Origin: Adhaeribacter aerolatus
GTDB lineage: Bacteria; Bacteroidota; Bacteroidia; Cytophagales; Hymenobacteraceae
DNA: 64,000 nt
Assembly: GCF_007991635.1 (NCBI RefSeq)
Contig: NZ_BJYS01000023.1
Span: 60,315-124,314, forward strand
Reading direction: 5' to 3'
The notes under the pieces are model-generated. The model searched no databases, was not told the DNA's origin, and worked only from the letters and a program-made list of their open reading frames with translations. Below, piece by piece: positions 1-8,304 of the stretch. Numbering within the stretch: position 1 is the stretch's first letter; each line of letters starts with the position of its first letter. The position numbers and the translations under genes were made by a program.

Positions 1-78
1 TACAAGATTCTTTTCATGTGTTTAAGATTTAGATTAGTAATTATTAGGTGGTAATTCAGGTATTCAAGAATTCAGGAA

Positions 79-969
79 TTAGGAAGCTATTTCGGCAAAG
101 GAAGCCTCCAGATTTTGCGGGTCGTATGCGGGGGTGGCACCTTTTTGGGAAGCTACAAAAGCACCAACCAGACAGGCTTTTTGCAAACACGCTGCTATGG
201 GTTGCTCCTGGAGGTAATTGCTGAGGAAAGTAGCCAAAAAGGAATCGCCGCTGCCAATGGTGTCTTCTACTTCTACCTTGTAGCCCTGATGTTGGAAATA
301 TCCTTCATCCGTTAAAACCGAAGCTCCTTTTTCGCCGCGCGTTAAGATTACCATTTGCAGTCCGAACTTCTCGCGGATATAGGCCATCTGCTGCTCTTCG
401 GCTCCGGCCCGGCCAAACCAACCCATAATCAGGTCCAGTTCCTGGTTGTTCATCTTCACGATGTCGGCAAACTGCAGCAGGTGCTGAATGCGCTCCGGGT
501 TATAGTGGGGCGGCCGCAGATTTACATCAAACACTTTTAGTTTGGCGATGGGCAAATATTGCAGCAGCGTTTCGCGGGTAGTTGTGCTGCGAGCGGCGAG
601 GCTACCGTAAACAAATACATCGCTTTGAGCTACCACCTGGGCTACTTCTTCCTCGTATTGAATGTAATCCCAAGCCACCGGCTCTACTATTTTGTAGCTG
701 ATTTCATTCTTATCATCTACATTCACTTTTACCACGCCGGTTAAATGCGTTATGCCAATCTGGATGTACTCGGTAGAGACTTCTTTCTTCTTTAAAAAAT
801 CTAAAAGCGCATCGCCTAAATCGTCGGTACCTACCCGGCTGATGACAATGGGGTTGTAATTATTATATTTTAAATGAATGGCTACATTCATGGGAGCACC
901 GCCGGGCATGTGGCCGCTGGGCAGCATATCCCACAAGGTTTCTCCAAAACAGATTATTTTGTGATTCAT
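79..969 (-). CDS. PfkB-family sugar kinase, probable fructokinase
   Basis: This 296-residue cytoplasmic kinase probably phosphorylates fructose with ATP. The ribokinase/PfkB fold is shown by the N-terminal glycine motif PGGAPMNVA (residues 22-30), which contacts the sugar, and by the C-terminal signature DTIGSGDSF (236-244), where the GSGD turn forms the anion hole and D242 is the expected catalytic base. Length is normal. The gene lies 39 bp downstream of an MFS sugar porter on the same strand, so the two probably form an operon: uptake followed by phosphorylation. A hybrid regulator with a sugar-binding domain follows. The N-terminal sequence resembles Bacteroidota fructokinases more than KDG kinases. 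A KDG kinase role serving the nearby uronate pathway cannot be excluded from sequence alone. Confidence 0.88.
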   Translation of the reverse strand: MNHKIICFGETLWDMLPSGHMPGGAPMNVAIHLKYNNYNPIVISRVGTDDLGDALLDFLKKKEVSTEYIQIGITHLTGVVKVNVDDKNEISYKIVEPVAWDYIQYEEEVAQVVAQSDVFVYGSLAARSTTTRETLLQYLPIAKLKVFDVNLRPPHYNPERIQHLLQFADIVKMNNQELDLIMGWFGRAGAEEQQMAYIREKFGLQMVILTRGEKGASVLTDEGYFQHQGYKVEVEDTIGSGDSFLATFLSNYLQEQPIAACLQKACLVGAFVASQKGATPAYDPQNLEASFAEIAS

Positions 970-1008
970 GATTATAATTTTTAGGTGGGTGAAAATGAAA
1001 TTGAATAA

Positions 1009-2343
1009 TTAGTGCATGACAACGGTTTGCCCAATTTGCTCCAGCGAGGTACCTTTGGTTTCGGGCATTAGGCGCCACACAAATATTAGTTGCAATACCA
1101 TCATGCCGCTAAAAACCAGGAAGGTGTTGCCGCCGCCAAGCGTTTCGGAGATGTAGGGGAAGGTAAAGGCAATTAAGGCGGCCATAATCCAGTGGGTAAA
1201 ACTGCCCAGCGCCTGGCCGGAAGCTCGTACCTGGTTGGGGAATATTTCGGAAATAAATACCCAAAGCACGGCACCTTGCGAGAAAGCAAAAAAGGCGATG
1301 TATACAAATAAATAAATCGGAACGGAGAAGGAATCGAACTCTTCGAGATAGAAAGCTTTGGCCACCAGGCTAAGCGTTAAAATTAAACCCACTGAACCAA
1401 TAAGCATGAGCGTACGACGGCCAAAGCGGTCGATCAGGTTAATGGCCAGCAGCGTAAACAGGAAGTTAATTAAACCGATACCGGCGGATGATAAAAGAGC
1501 CGAACTTTTGCCTAAACCGGCCATTTCGAAAATGCGGGGCGCATAATAAATAATAGCGTTGATACCCGAAGCCTGGTTGAAAAAGGCAAATAATACCGCT
1601 AATGTAACCGGGGTAAAATACTGCTTCGAGAACAAAGAAGTCTGCATTTTCTTCCCCTGCTCATCCTGCGCCGAGTTCTTTATTTCAAAAATTATTTGCT
1701 TTACATCCATGCCCGGATTGGCGATGGCTAAGGTTCTTTCAGCCTCGGCCACTTTGCCTCTTTTCAGAATTAACCAACGCGGACTCTCCGGTACAAATAA
1801 TACCAATACCAAATAAATAAAGGAAGGAACGGCCTGTATGCCCAACATCCAACGCCAGTCGTTCTCGCCTACGCCAGCAAATGCATAATTAGACAGATAA
1901 GCTATCAGAATACCAAATACAATATTAAACTGGAACAAAGCCACCAGTTTACCCCTTGATTTAGCCGGCGCAATTTCAGAAATATACATAGGCGCGGTTA
2001 CCGAAGATATCCCCACGCCAATGCCGCCCAAGAAGCGAAAAATCAGGAAAGTATACCATTCCGGCGCCAGGGCCGTACCAAGCGAAGCAAGCAGATACAA
2101 AACCGCAATTCCAAAAAGGGTAGTTTTACGACCGTATTTATCTGAAGGAATACCGCCTAATAAGGCACCCATTACGGTACCTATAAGCGCGATGGCAACT
2201 GTAAGGCCGTGCTCAAAAACATTTAAATGCCAGAGTTGCTGAATTGATTTTTCGGCCCCCGATATTACTGCGGTATCGAACCCGAACAGAAAGCCGCCTA
2301 GCGCTACCACTACCGACCAGAAGAAAACCTTTTTGTTAGCCAT
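1009..2343 (-). CDS. MFS sugar porter
   Basis: This 444-residue inner-membrane transporter belongs to the sugar porter subfamily of the major facilitator superfamily. It probably imports a monosaccharide by proton symport. Family hallmarks are the loop 2-3 motif DKYGRKT near residue 69, the PESPRWL motif after TM6, the loop 8-9 motif DRFGRRT, and PETKG at the end of TM12. About twelve hydrophobic segments are visible. It begins at an ATG and is probably the first gene of an operon with the PfkB kinase 39 bp downstream. A TACTTTTG box, fitting the Bacteroidota -7 element, lies about 20 bp upstream of the start. The pairing with a fructokinase and a sugar-sensing hybrid regulator points to fructose or a similar hexose as substrate; this is an inference from context. 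Confidence 0.9.
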   Translation of the reverse strand: MANKKVFFWSVVVALGGFLFGFDTAVISGAEKSIQQLWHLNVFEHGLTVAIALIGTVMGALLGGIPSDKYGRKTTLFGIAVLYLLASLGTALAPEWYTFLIFRFLGGIGVGISSVTAPMYISEIAPAKSRGKLVALFQFNIVFGILIAYLSNYAFAGVGENDWRWMLGIQAVPSFIYLVLVLFVPESPRWLILKRGKVAEAERTLAIANPGMDVKQIIFEIKNSAQDEQGKKMQTSLFSKQYFTPVTLAVLFAFFNQASGINAIIYYAPRIFEMAGLGKSSALLSSAGIGLINFLFTLLAINLIDRFGRRTLMLIGSVGLILTLSLVAKAFYLEEFDSFSVPIYLFVYIAFFAFSQGAVLWVFISEIFPNQVRASGQALGSFTHWIMAALIAFTFPYISETLGGGNTFLVFSGMMVLQLIFVWRLMPETKGTSLEQIGQTVVMH

Positions 2344-2363
2344 TATTTTGATTTTATTTTTAT

Positions 2364-2371
2364 CAAAAGTA
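2364..2371 (-). promoter_or_regulatory. Putative Bacteroidota -7 promoter element
   Basis: Read on the minus strand this is TACTTTTG, matching the Bacteroidota housekeeping -7 consensus TAnnTTTG. It lies about 20 bp upstream of the sugar-porter ATG, which would give a very short leader. No good TTTG -33 element lies at the usual distance, so the call is tentative. Confidence 0.35.
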
Positions 2372-2414
2372 GGCAGTCTGTAAGCGGATGAAGTTAAGGA
2401 TCATATCAAAAAAA

Positions 2415-2530
2415 ATTAAACTTTGATACATGCCTTATAAATTATTTAACACTCTGATATTCAGATTATTAAATTCATTAACCTTATGCTAGATATTAAA
2501 ATTTGTAACATGGATTTAAATTTTGATACA
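2415..2530 (-). promoter_or_regulatory. Pair of direct repeats upstream of the sugar porter, candidate regulator sites
   Basis: ATTAAACTTTGATACA (2415-2430) and TTTAAATTTTGATACA (2515-2530) agree at 14 of 16 positions and start exactly 100 bp apart. A partial inverted copy, TTTGATATGA read on the minus strand, lies at 2401-2410, next to the first repeat. A related CTTTGATAAATTA lies upstream of the hybrid regulator, near 5795. The repeats sit in the leader of the porter-kinase operon and could bind the AraC-type output domain of the neighbouring hybrid regulator. The region is AT-rich, so chance similarity is possible. Confidence 0.35.
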
Positions 2531-2938
2531 GACATAATCTTGCATTATTCTGTTTTAACTTTAGATTTTGCTGGAGATAGCTTGAGAAGAGGGGACTCTT
2601 AATGGTTTTGGTTTTAGAACTAGCAGATTAAAACATAAATCTGGCAAGTCAAATAAAATAATAGTCTGCTTAAAATAAGTTTTGCGGGCATCCACGCTCG
2701 TGCATATTTGTTCAGGCTGCTGGTCTGAGTAAAGTCTAATACTATAAGACATACACAGGCACAAGTGACGCTTCGCTTAACACTTGCGCCAGTTGGACCT
2801 ATTTATTAATACAGAATAATCTTCTTAGTATAAAAGGTATTTTATGGGATAGCTTATTCTTTACTCGGAGAAGTTAGAGGTGGGTTCACAATTTTTATTG
2901 CAAAATATTCAAATTGAATACCAACTCAGCTACGCAGT

Positions 2939-5707
2939 TTAAACAGGCTCAGTACGTAAATGCTGGTTTTTGTAATCGGTGGGCGAAACCCCGAACTTGC
3001 TTTTAAAAGCGGTAGAGAAATAGGTAGCCGAAGAAAACCCAACCTGAAAAGCAACATCCGCAATAGAAGCTTGGGGTTGCCGCAAAAGCGTACAGGATTT
3101 ATTAAGCCTTACTGTTTGGATGTAATCATTTACATTGCAGCCAATCAGGGCTTTTACCTTGCGGTATAACTGCACCCTTGACAAGCCAATTTCCCTACCT
3201 AAGAACTCCACACTTAGGTCTGGATCAGGCAGCTTGGCGTCAATAATTCGTTTAAAGTCTTCCAGAAACTTTTTATCCAGCTTAGAAATAGTAACGCCTT
3301 CAGTTGGGGGCAAATGCAGTACTTCGCCGGCAGAAAAACGCTCCTTAACCAGTTGCCGATTAGTCAGCAAACTGCGAACACTTTCTTTTAAAACCTGCGG
3401 GCTGAAAGGCTTCGTTAAATATAAATCGGCACCTACCTGCATACCTTCTACTTGCTGTTCCAGGCCGGTGCGGGCAGTTAAAATAATTACCGGAATATGA
3501 GAAGTACGAAGATCGGTTTTTAAGGAAGCAACTATTTTTAACCCATCCGTATCGGGCAGCGTCAGGTCGCAGATAATTAAATCCGGAATATTTTCGTAAG
3601 CTTCGGCTAATCCTTGCTCGCCTTCGGAGGCCGCTGAGACCTGGTAATTGGTTTGGAGGGTAAACTTCAGGAAATTACGCAGATCCGGGTGATCTTCAAT
3701 AACCAGAACATGATGCTTTTGAGGTGTTATATTGGTAGGTGTTTCCCAAACCGGACTGGCATCTTCCAATAAATTTTTACTTAGCTGGTGCTCGCCGGTT
3801 ATTACCTGGCTGGTGGTTTTTTCTTCTTCCGTAAAATGGTTGTTGCCCAATTGCAATTGTACCGTAAAGGTGGTGCCTTTATTTGGTTCGCTAATTAAAT
3901 TAATATTGCCGTGGTGTAACAATACAAACTCTTTCGAAAGCGGCAATCCTAAACCGGTTCCTTTATTGGCAGCGTGCTGGCCTTGGTAAAACATTTCGAA
4001 AGCGCGGGCTGCTTCGGGTTCCGACATTCCAATACCGGAATCTTTTACTTTAATATTTACACAGTTCAGACTCAAATCCTTTTCTACCACAATCTGAATC
4101 CGGCCATAATCTTTGGTAAACTTAAAAGCATTGGATAAAAGATTAAAAAACACTTTATCCATCATGTTGGTATCAAACCAAACCGATAAATTAGAAAGGT
4201 TGGTAACTAACTTAAATTCAATATGGTGCTTTTTAGCCAGTTGCTCAAACGGCAGCATGATCTCCCTTATAAAAGAGATTAAATCATTTTCGGTAGCGGT
4301 AACCCTTATTTTGCCACCTTCCAATTTCCGGAAATCCAGCAATTGGTTCACGAGCCAGAGCAAACGCTGCGCATTCTTCTGAATCAGTTTTAAATTCTGC
4401 TTTACCATTAAATGGTCGGCTTTGCCGTGCAACAAACCTTCTATGGGCCCCAGGATAAGCGTCAGCGGCGTCCGGAACTCATGCGAAATATTGGTAAAAA
4501 ATCGGAACTTCGATTCGGTAGCCGCCTGGGCCTCTTCGGCCATTTCCTGAATTTTATTCCGTTGCTCTATAATTTGTCGGTTTTTGGTCTTTAACTTCTT
4601 GTTTATCTTTTTTCTCTCTACAGAAGAATACAAGGCCCAAGCCCCCAACACCACCGAGCAAACCAGCAGCCCCGACAATGAATACAATAATATTTGCTGG
4701 TTTTGGTAAAGCGCAATCTGCTCTTCGTTCCGTTTCTGTTGGCGCTCAATATCTTCCTGCTGGGTCAGGATTTTATCGGTTTGCATTTTAATCATGCGGG
4801 CATTCGACGAATCGATAACGGCAGTACTTAAAATATTCTCTTTATTAAAAGGCTTGTTCTGCAATATTTGCATAGCCGTCCGGATAGCTTCTTCGCCCCC
4901 GGTTGGGTATAACATGGTGGCATTTAAAATGCCATCGTTTACCATCTGAATTCCACCCAAAGGACCTGCCAGTCCATCTATGCCAACAAATTTGGTATTC
5001 GCTACTAATCCTTTTTCTTTAAATACTTCGTAAGCACCCAGGGCCATTTGGTCGTTGTGGGCAAAAACCAAATCTACGGTGGGCAGGCCGGCAATATTTT
5101 TTTGCAGTCGAGTTTTGGCTATGTTCTTTTCCCAATCTCCCGGAAAGGTTTTTACTAACGTTATACCCAGATATTTGCTGATTGCCTCAGAGAAACCCCG
5201 GTGCCGCTCTACGGTAGGAGAAGATTTGGGCAATCCGGATATTTCCAGCACCCGGCCCCGCCCCTGTAAAGCAACCCCAATATATTGCCCGGCGGTTTTG
5301 CCTACTTCGTAATTATTGCCGCCTACGTAAGCCGTGTAAAACGAGGAAGCCGTTTTGCGGTCTACCACCACCACCGGAATGCCTTTTTGGTAAACTTCTT
5401 CTACAATGGGGGTTATGGGTTCAGCTTCGTTCGGCGAAACAATGAGGAGGTCGGGTTTGGCCTGAATTAATTCTTTTATCTGGCTAATCTGGGTTTGGCT
5501 GTTACCTTTGGCATCTAGGTATAGTAAACGGGTATTCGGGTGAAAAGCCAGTTCCCGCTGCATGCCCCGGAGCATATCCTGGCGCCAGACATCATTACCG
5601 GTACACTGCGAAAAGCCAATAGTATAGGTTGGTTCTTCTTTTTCTTTACAACCGCACAGAAATAAGAAGCCAATAATTAAAAAGAAAAGTTTTCCCCGGA
5701 AAGGCAT
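2939..5707 (-). CDS. Hybrid two-component regulator with sugar-binding sensor domain
   Basis: This 922-residue one-protein signalling system senses a ligand in the periplasm and controls transcription. In order: signal anchor (1-20, ending LFLCGC); a type 1 periplasmic-binding-protein domain of the RbsB/LacI class (about 28-315); a transmembrane helix (339-361); a coiled linker; HisKA with phosphoacceptor H409 in NISHEFRTP; an HATPase with DSGIG (556-560) and GTGLGL (583-588); a receiver with acidic D672, phospho-acceptor D714 and K766; and an AraC-type HTH output (about 815-915). All catalytic residues are present. Bacteroides hybrid systems with this sensor type, such as BT1754, bind fructose. 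The adjacent fructokinase-like gene and porter make fructose the leading ligand candidate; this is inferred. Confidence 0.93.
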   Translation of the reverse strand: MPFRGKLFFLIIGFLFLCGCKEKEEPTYTIGFSQCTGNDVWRQDMLRGMQRELAFHPNTRLLYLDAKGNSQTQISQIKELIQAKPDLLIVSPNEAEPITPIVEEVYQKGIPVVVVDRKTASSFYTAYVGGNNYEVGKTAGQYIGVALQGRGRVLEISGLPKSSPTVERHRGFSEAISKYLGITLVKTFPGDWEKNIAKTRLQKNIAGLPTVDLVFAHNDQMALGAYEVFKEKGLVANTKFVGIDGLAGPLGGIQMVNDGILNATMLYPTGGEEAIRTAMQILQNKPFNKENILSTAVIDSSNARMIKMQTDKILTQQEDIERQQKRNEEQIALYQNQQILLYSLSGLLVCSVVLGAWALYSSVERKKINKKLKTKNRQIIEQRNKIQEMAEEAQAATESKFRFFTNISHEFRTPLTLILGPIEGLLHGKADHLMVKQNLKLIQKNAQRLLWLVNQLLDFRKLEGGKIRVTATENDLISFIREIMLPFEQLAKKHHIEFKLVTNLSNLSVWFDTNMMDKVFFNLLSNAFKFTKDYGRIQIVVEKDLSLNCVNIKVKDSGIGMSEPEAARAFEMFYQGQHAANKGTGLGLPLSKEFVLLHHGNINLISEPNKGTTFTVQLQLGNNHFTEEEKTTSQVITGEHQLSKNLLEDASPVWETPTNITPQKHHVLVIEDHPDLRNFLKFTLQTNYQVSAASEGEQGLAEAYENIPDLIICDLTLPDTDGLKIVASLKTDLRTSHIPVIILTARTGLEQQVEGMQVGADLYLTKPFSPQVLKESVRSLLTNRQLVKERFSAGEVLHLPPTEGVTISKLDKKFLEDFKRIIDAKLPDPDLSVEFLGREIGLSRVQLYRKVKALIGCNVNDYIQTVRLNKSCTLLRQPQASIADVAFQVGFSSATYFSTAFKSKFGVSPTDYKNQHLRTEPV

Positions 5708-6053
5708 CTAAGTCAAACAATTAATTCCGATAAGTCTTACCGCTTAACAGACTGACTAATTTAACATAATTAAATCAGATGCAATATTATACCACTTTGA
5801 TAAATTACAATACAACAGATTATTTATTTATAATAAAGCAACATTAAAGGTGTTTTATTATTAAAGGATGTTCCATAATCTGCAAAAACTAAAATATTCT
5901 GATATTTAACTTTGGTAAGGCAATTACCACCAAAGTCGCGCTTCCTCATTGTTTTAAAAAGGTTTGACTTAACCAATGCTTAAACCAAGGCTATTATACC
6001 CGGCGTTTTTTTCAATGTTCCTATAAATACTTCCTTGTATTAACTAATAAATA
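5708..6053. other. Intergenic region upstream of the hybrid regulator
   Basis: This 346 bp AT-rich stretch is the leader of the hybrid regulator and the downstream side of the universal stress gene. CTTTGATAAATTA near 5795 resembles the repeats upstream of the sugar porter. Nothing else is recognised. Confidence 0.5.
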
Positions 6054-7040
6054 TTAAATGGTTCTTGCTTCCCGAGAGAGTGGTTTGATTGTGCTGGGCA
6101 AAATAAACAGGGGCAAATTAGCTTTTTGCGTAAATTGGCCGGTTATGCTTTTCCGAAGTAATTTTTCCAGAAAGGTATGGCGATGCGGCACCAGCGCTAA
6201 TAAATCGGCCTGCTGCTCCTGCGCAAACTGCTGAATACCGGTTGCAATGTCGGCCTCCTGCCGGAAGTGTACTTCAAAATCCAAATCACGCAATTGTTCA
6301 TCCAGCAATTCCAATGCTTTTAGAACTTTAGCCTGTTCCACCTGGGGGCTATTATCCTGGTAAAGATGCAGCACCTGCAAATGCGCGTTAAAAAGCGAAA
6401 CAATCTGCTGCAACGAACGCAGTGAAAAAGCCTCCGGTAAATGGGTAAGATCGCTCGCAAAAACGATATTACGGATTGGTTTATTCGGTGCTACGGCCGG
6501 TAACGCCAGCACCGGTACGCGCGTCGATTGAATTACCTCAGAAACGGTACTGCCCATAAAAGCCTGGCTTACGGCACCCGCACCGCGCATGCTCATTATT
6601 ATCAAATCGGGTTTGGAAGCGACAGTCTCTTCCAGGATTGCCTCCGCAGCCAGACTAAATTTACTTACACAATTAATTTTCACGGCGGCTTTTCCGGCGG
6701 CTATGGTATCGCTTACCAATACATGGTTGCCGCTTTTAGTTAAAGGCTGGTTAGCGGGTATATCCGGCGCAACGTTTTGAGGCCTGATAAATCTTAAACT
6801 AAAGTTTTTGGCGGTATCGCTTTGTACCTCCGCCGCAAATTCTTCCAGAACCCGGTTCTTTTCTTTTTCCAGTTGCGCAACAGCCTCATCCACTCTTAAA
6901 GCGCTTCCGGTAGATAATGGCTCATGAAAAGCATGTAATAAAACTATTTTGGCCTGTGCCAAACGGGCTAAGTCGATTGCAAAAATCAAGGCCTGACGCG
7001 AATCCAGAGAATAATCAACCGGAACTAAAATAGTTTTCAT
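6054..7040 (-). CDS. Tandem-domain universal stress protein (UspA family)
   Basis: This is a cytoplasmic protein of about 328 residues made of two Usp folds. The first starts MKTILVPVDYSLDS and continues with the helix where Usp proteins place ALIFAIDLARLAQAK. Its end carries GAGAVSQAFMGSTVSEVI, which fits the G-2x-G-9x-G(S/T) nucleotide-binding loop. The second begins RNIVFASDLTHLPEA, and its corresponding loop (LLRKSITGQFTQKANLP) is weaker. The ATG at 7040 is preferred. The longer frame starting at 7139 would add a hydrophobic 33-residue leader that does not fit a soluble Usp protein. Double-domain Usp proteins are common in Bacteroidota and usually respond to stress or starvation. No partner gene is apparent nearby. 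Confidence 0.85.
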   Translation of the reverse strand: MKTILVPVDYSLDSRQALIFAIDLARLAQAKIVLLHAFHEPLSTGSALRVDEAVAQLEKEKNRVLEEFAAEVQSDTAKNFSLRFIRPQNVAPDIPANQPLTKSGNHVLVSDTIAAGKAAVKINCVSKFSLAAEAILEETVASKPDLIIMSMRGAGAVSQAFMGSTVSEVIQSTRVPVLALPAVAPNKPIRNIVFASDLTHLPEAFSLRSLQQIVSLFNAHLQVLHLYQDNSPQVEQAKVLKALELLDEQLRDLDFEVHFRQEADIATGIQQFAQEQQADLLALVPHRHTFLEKLLRKSITGQFTQKANLPLFILPSTIKPLSREARTI

Positions 7041-7323
7041 GGTGGCAGGTTTTAGAATGCTGAAAAGAGGAATGATACTAAAAACGAATAACAATAGCCA
7101 AAGGTAGCCATTCGCTTTCTCGATTTCGATGATCCGCATTCCCTACCAGTATGATCCTGATCAGTTAATATATATTGATTTTATATTATTTATTTTTAAG
7201 CTATTATGGTGATTTAGTGTCAGTCCGGAAAAGCCTTTGTAACCGGGATTAAAAAACAAGGTAAACGGCAGTCCAGCACCAGGAGAAATTAAGGTCGCCA
7301 AAAAGAACCCCGGTGCATCAGTT

Positions 7324-7452
7324 TTATCTTCCGGATTGCATTTTGCTACGCTCCTTTTTTCTTTTCCAGGTACTATGAACTTTGGCAGCCCCGATAGACA
7401 CGACCAGCCACAGGGTGATACATATATAATTCAGATCGGAAATATGTTTCAT
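7324..7452 (-). CDS. Candidate small membrane protein, 42 residues
   Basis: A 43-codon frame starts at ATG 7452 and ends with TAA at 7324. The product begins MKHISDLNYICITLWLVV and has one hydrophobic stretch (about residues 9-24) followed by a strongly basic tail with WKRKKERSK. This is a typical topology for a single-pass small membrane protein with a cytoplasmic basic end. It is the only protein-like frame in this otherwise repeat-containing gap. It lies upstream of the universal stress gene on the same strand, about 280 bp away. No family is recognised and expression is unknown, so it is a prediction only. Confidence 0.45.
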   Translation of the reverse strand: MKHISDLNYICITLWLVVSIGAAKVHSTWKRKKERSKMQSGR

Positions 7453-7752
7453 AATGGTGTCTTAAAAGGTCGGTTTATTATAAAGTACAAATTAAGCTAA
7501 TTATCAATCAGATTAAAAACTAAAATATTAAATTTACATAATCCAATTGTTTAAAATATTTTAAAGAATAAATAAAATTAAACTCCACCCCATACCCCTA
7601 TAAATCAATCATCAAACAGATACAAATCAACAACACCCTTTTAACTTAAAAAAACAAATACTAATTACTAACCCGCATAACTAATTTGTTAAGGCTATAT
7701 CTTTATTAAATTATTCCTATTTACTAAAGTTACGCAGAGGAGTAGTGATGGA

Positions 7753-7796
7753 CACCTCATCCCCCAGCCCCTCTCCTCTGGAAGGGAGAAGGAGAG
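7753..7796 (+). repeat. REP-like GC-rich element, copy A
   Basis: Starts CACCTCATCCCCCAGCCCCT and continues to a purine-rich end GAAGGGAGAAGGAGAG that can pair with the upstream CTCTCC. A copy in the opposite orientation lies at 8142-8180, and related copies lie at 12502-12531 and 12622-12651. Such elements are usually mobilised by RAYT transposases; none is in this window. Confidence 0.6.
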
Positions 7797-8083
7797 TTGC
7801 GGTAATGTATTGTTTAAGGAAAAAGCTTCTAGCAGCAGAAGAAATATTGTACTGTAATGCACAGTAATTTACCATATAGCGGATGAGGTAATTAGCCGAT
7901 GCATTAAATTCCTTTAGAACTACTTTGTTACTGATTATTGCATTCGGAATATCAGGATTATTTATTCATTCCCTTTATAAACCTTCTAAAGAGAAAAAAC
8001 AACATTATTACACCAGTAATTCTCCAAAATAGATTTTAGAAATAGATGAAGACTGATATATCAAAATAGCTCTTCTAACCTAA

Positions 8084-8119
8084 AATTTATAATTTCTAAT
8101 TTTTAACTTGGTGAAGCAC
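8084..8119 (+). repeat. Short dispersed repeat, copy 1
   Basis: A 36 bp segment beginning AATTTATAATTTC and ending GAAGCAC matches 52962-52997 at 30 of 36 positions. Much of it is AT-rich, so only the GAAGCAC end adds real weight. Confidence 0.3.
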
Positions 8120-8141
8120 TAGCTGTAACATTAATCAAAGT

Positions 8142-8180
8142 GCCTCTCCTTTTTCAGGAGAGGGATTTAGGGTGAGGTCC
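8142..8180 (-). repeat. REP-like GC-rich element, copy B with perfect hairpin
   Basis: CCTCTCCT (8143-8150) and AGGAGAGG (8156-8163) form a perfect 8 bp stem with a 5-base loop. It is followed by GGGTGAGGTCC, whose reverse complement matches the CCTCA-type end of copy A. The element is therefore inverted relative to copy A, about 350 bp away. Confidence 0.6.
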
Positions 8181-8304
8181 TCCCGCAACCGCAGTTAAAC
8201 TAATACTCAACAATTGGGTTTATCAGTAATTACACGATGCCGGCACCAACCCTCTAATACCGATATCGTTTATAACAGCAATTTTTTATTTTAATAAATA
8301 CGTT

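Larger units (their letters stand above)
2344..2938. other. Intergenic region between the sugar porter and the hybrid regulator
   Basis: This is 595 bp of mostly AT-rich DNA. It holds the putative -7 box and the TTTGATACA-type repeats near the porter. The half nearer the regulator gene shows no recognisable gene, RNA or strong hairpin. A 67-codon minus-strand frame (2561-2764) has no protein-like features. Confidence 0.6.
7041..8304. other. Long intergenic region with repeats and one small ORF
   Basis: About 1.26 kb separates the universal stress gene from the aldehyde dehydrogenase. It contains the small ORF at 7324-7452, two oppositely oriented REP-like elements (7753-7796 and 8142-8180) and a short dispersed repeat (8084-8119). 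The rest is AT-rich with many stops in every frame. Confidence 0.6.

Noticed and set aside
2561..2764. 67-codon minus-strand frame between the sugar porter and the hybrid regulator
   Set aside because: No motif, no signal or helix pattern, and it lies in low-complexity AT-rich intergenic DNA; a chance frame is likely.
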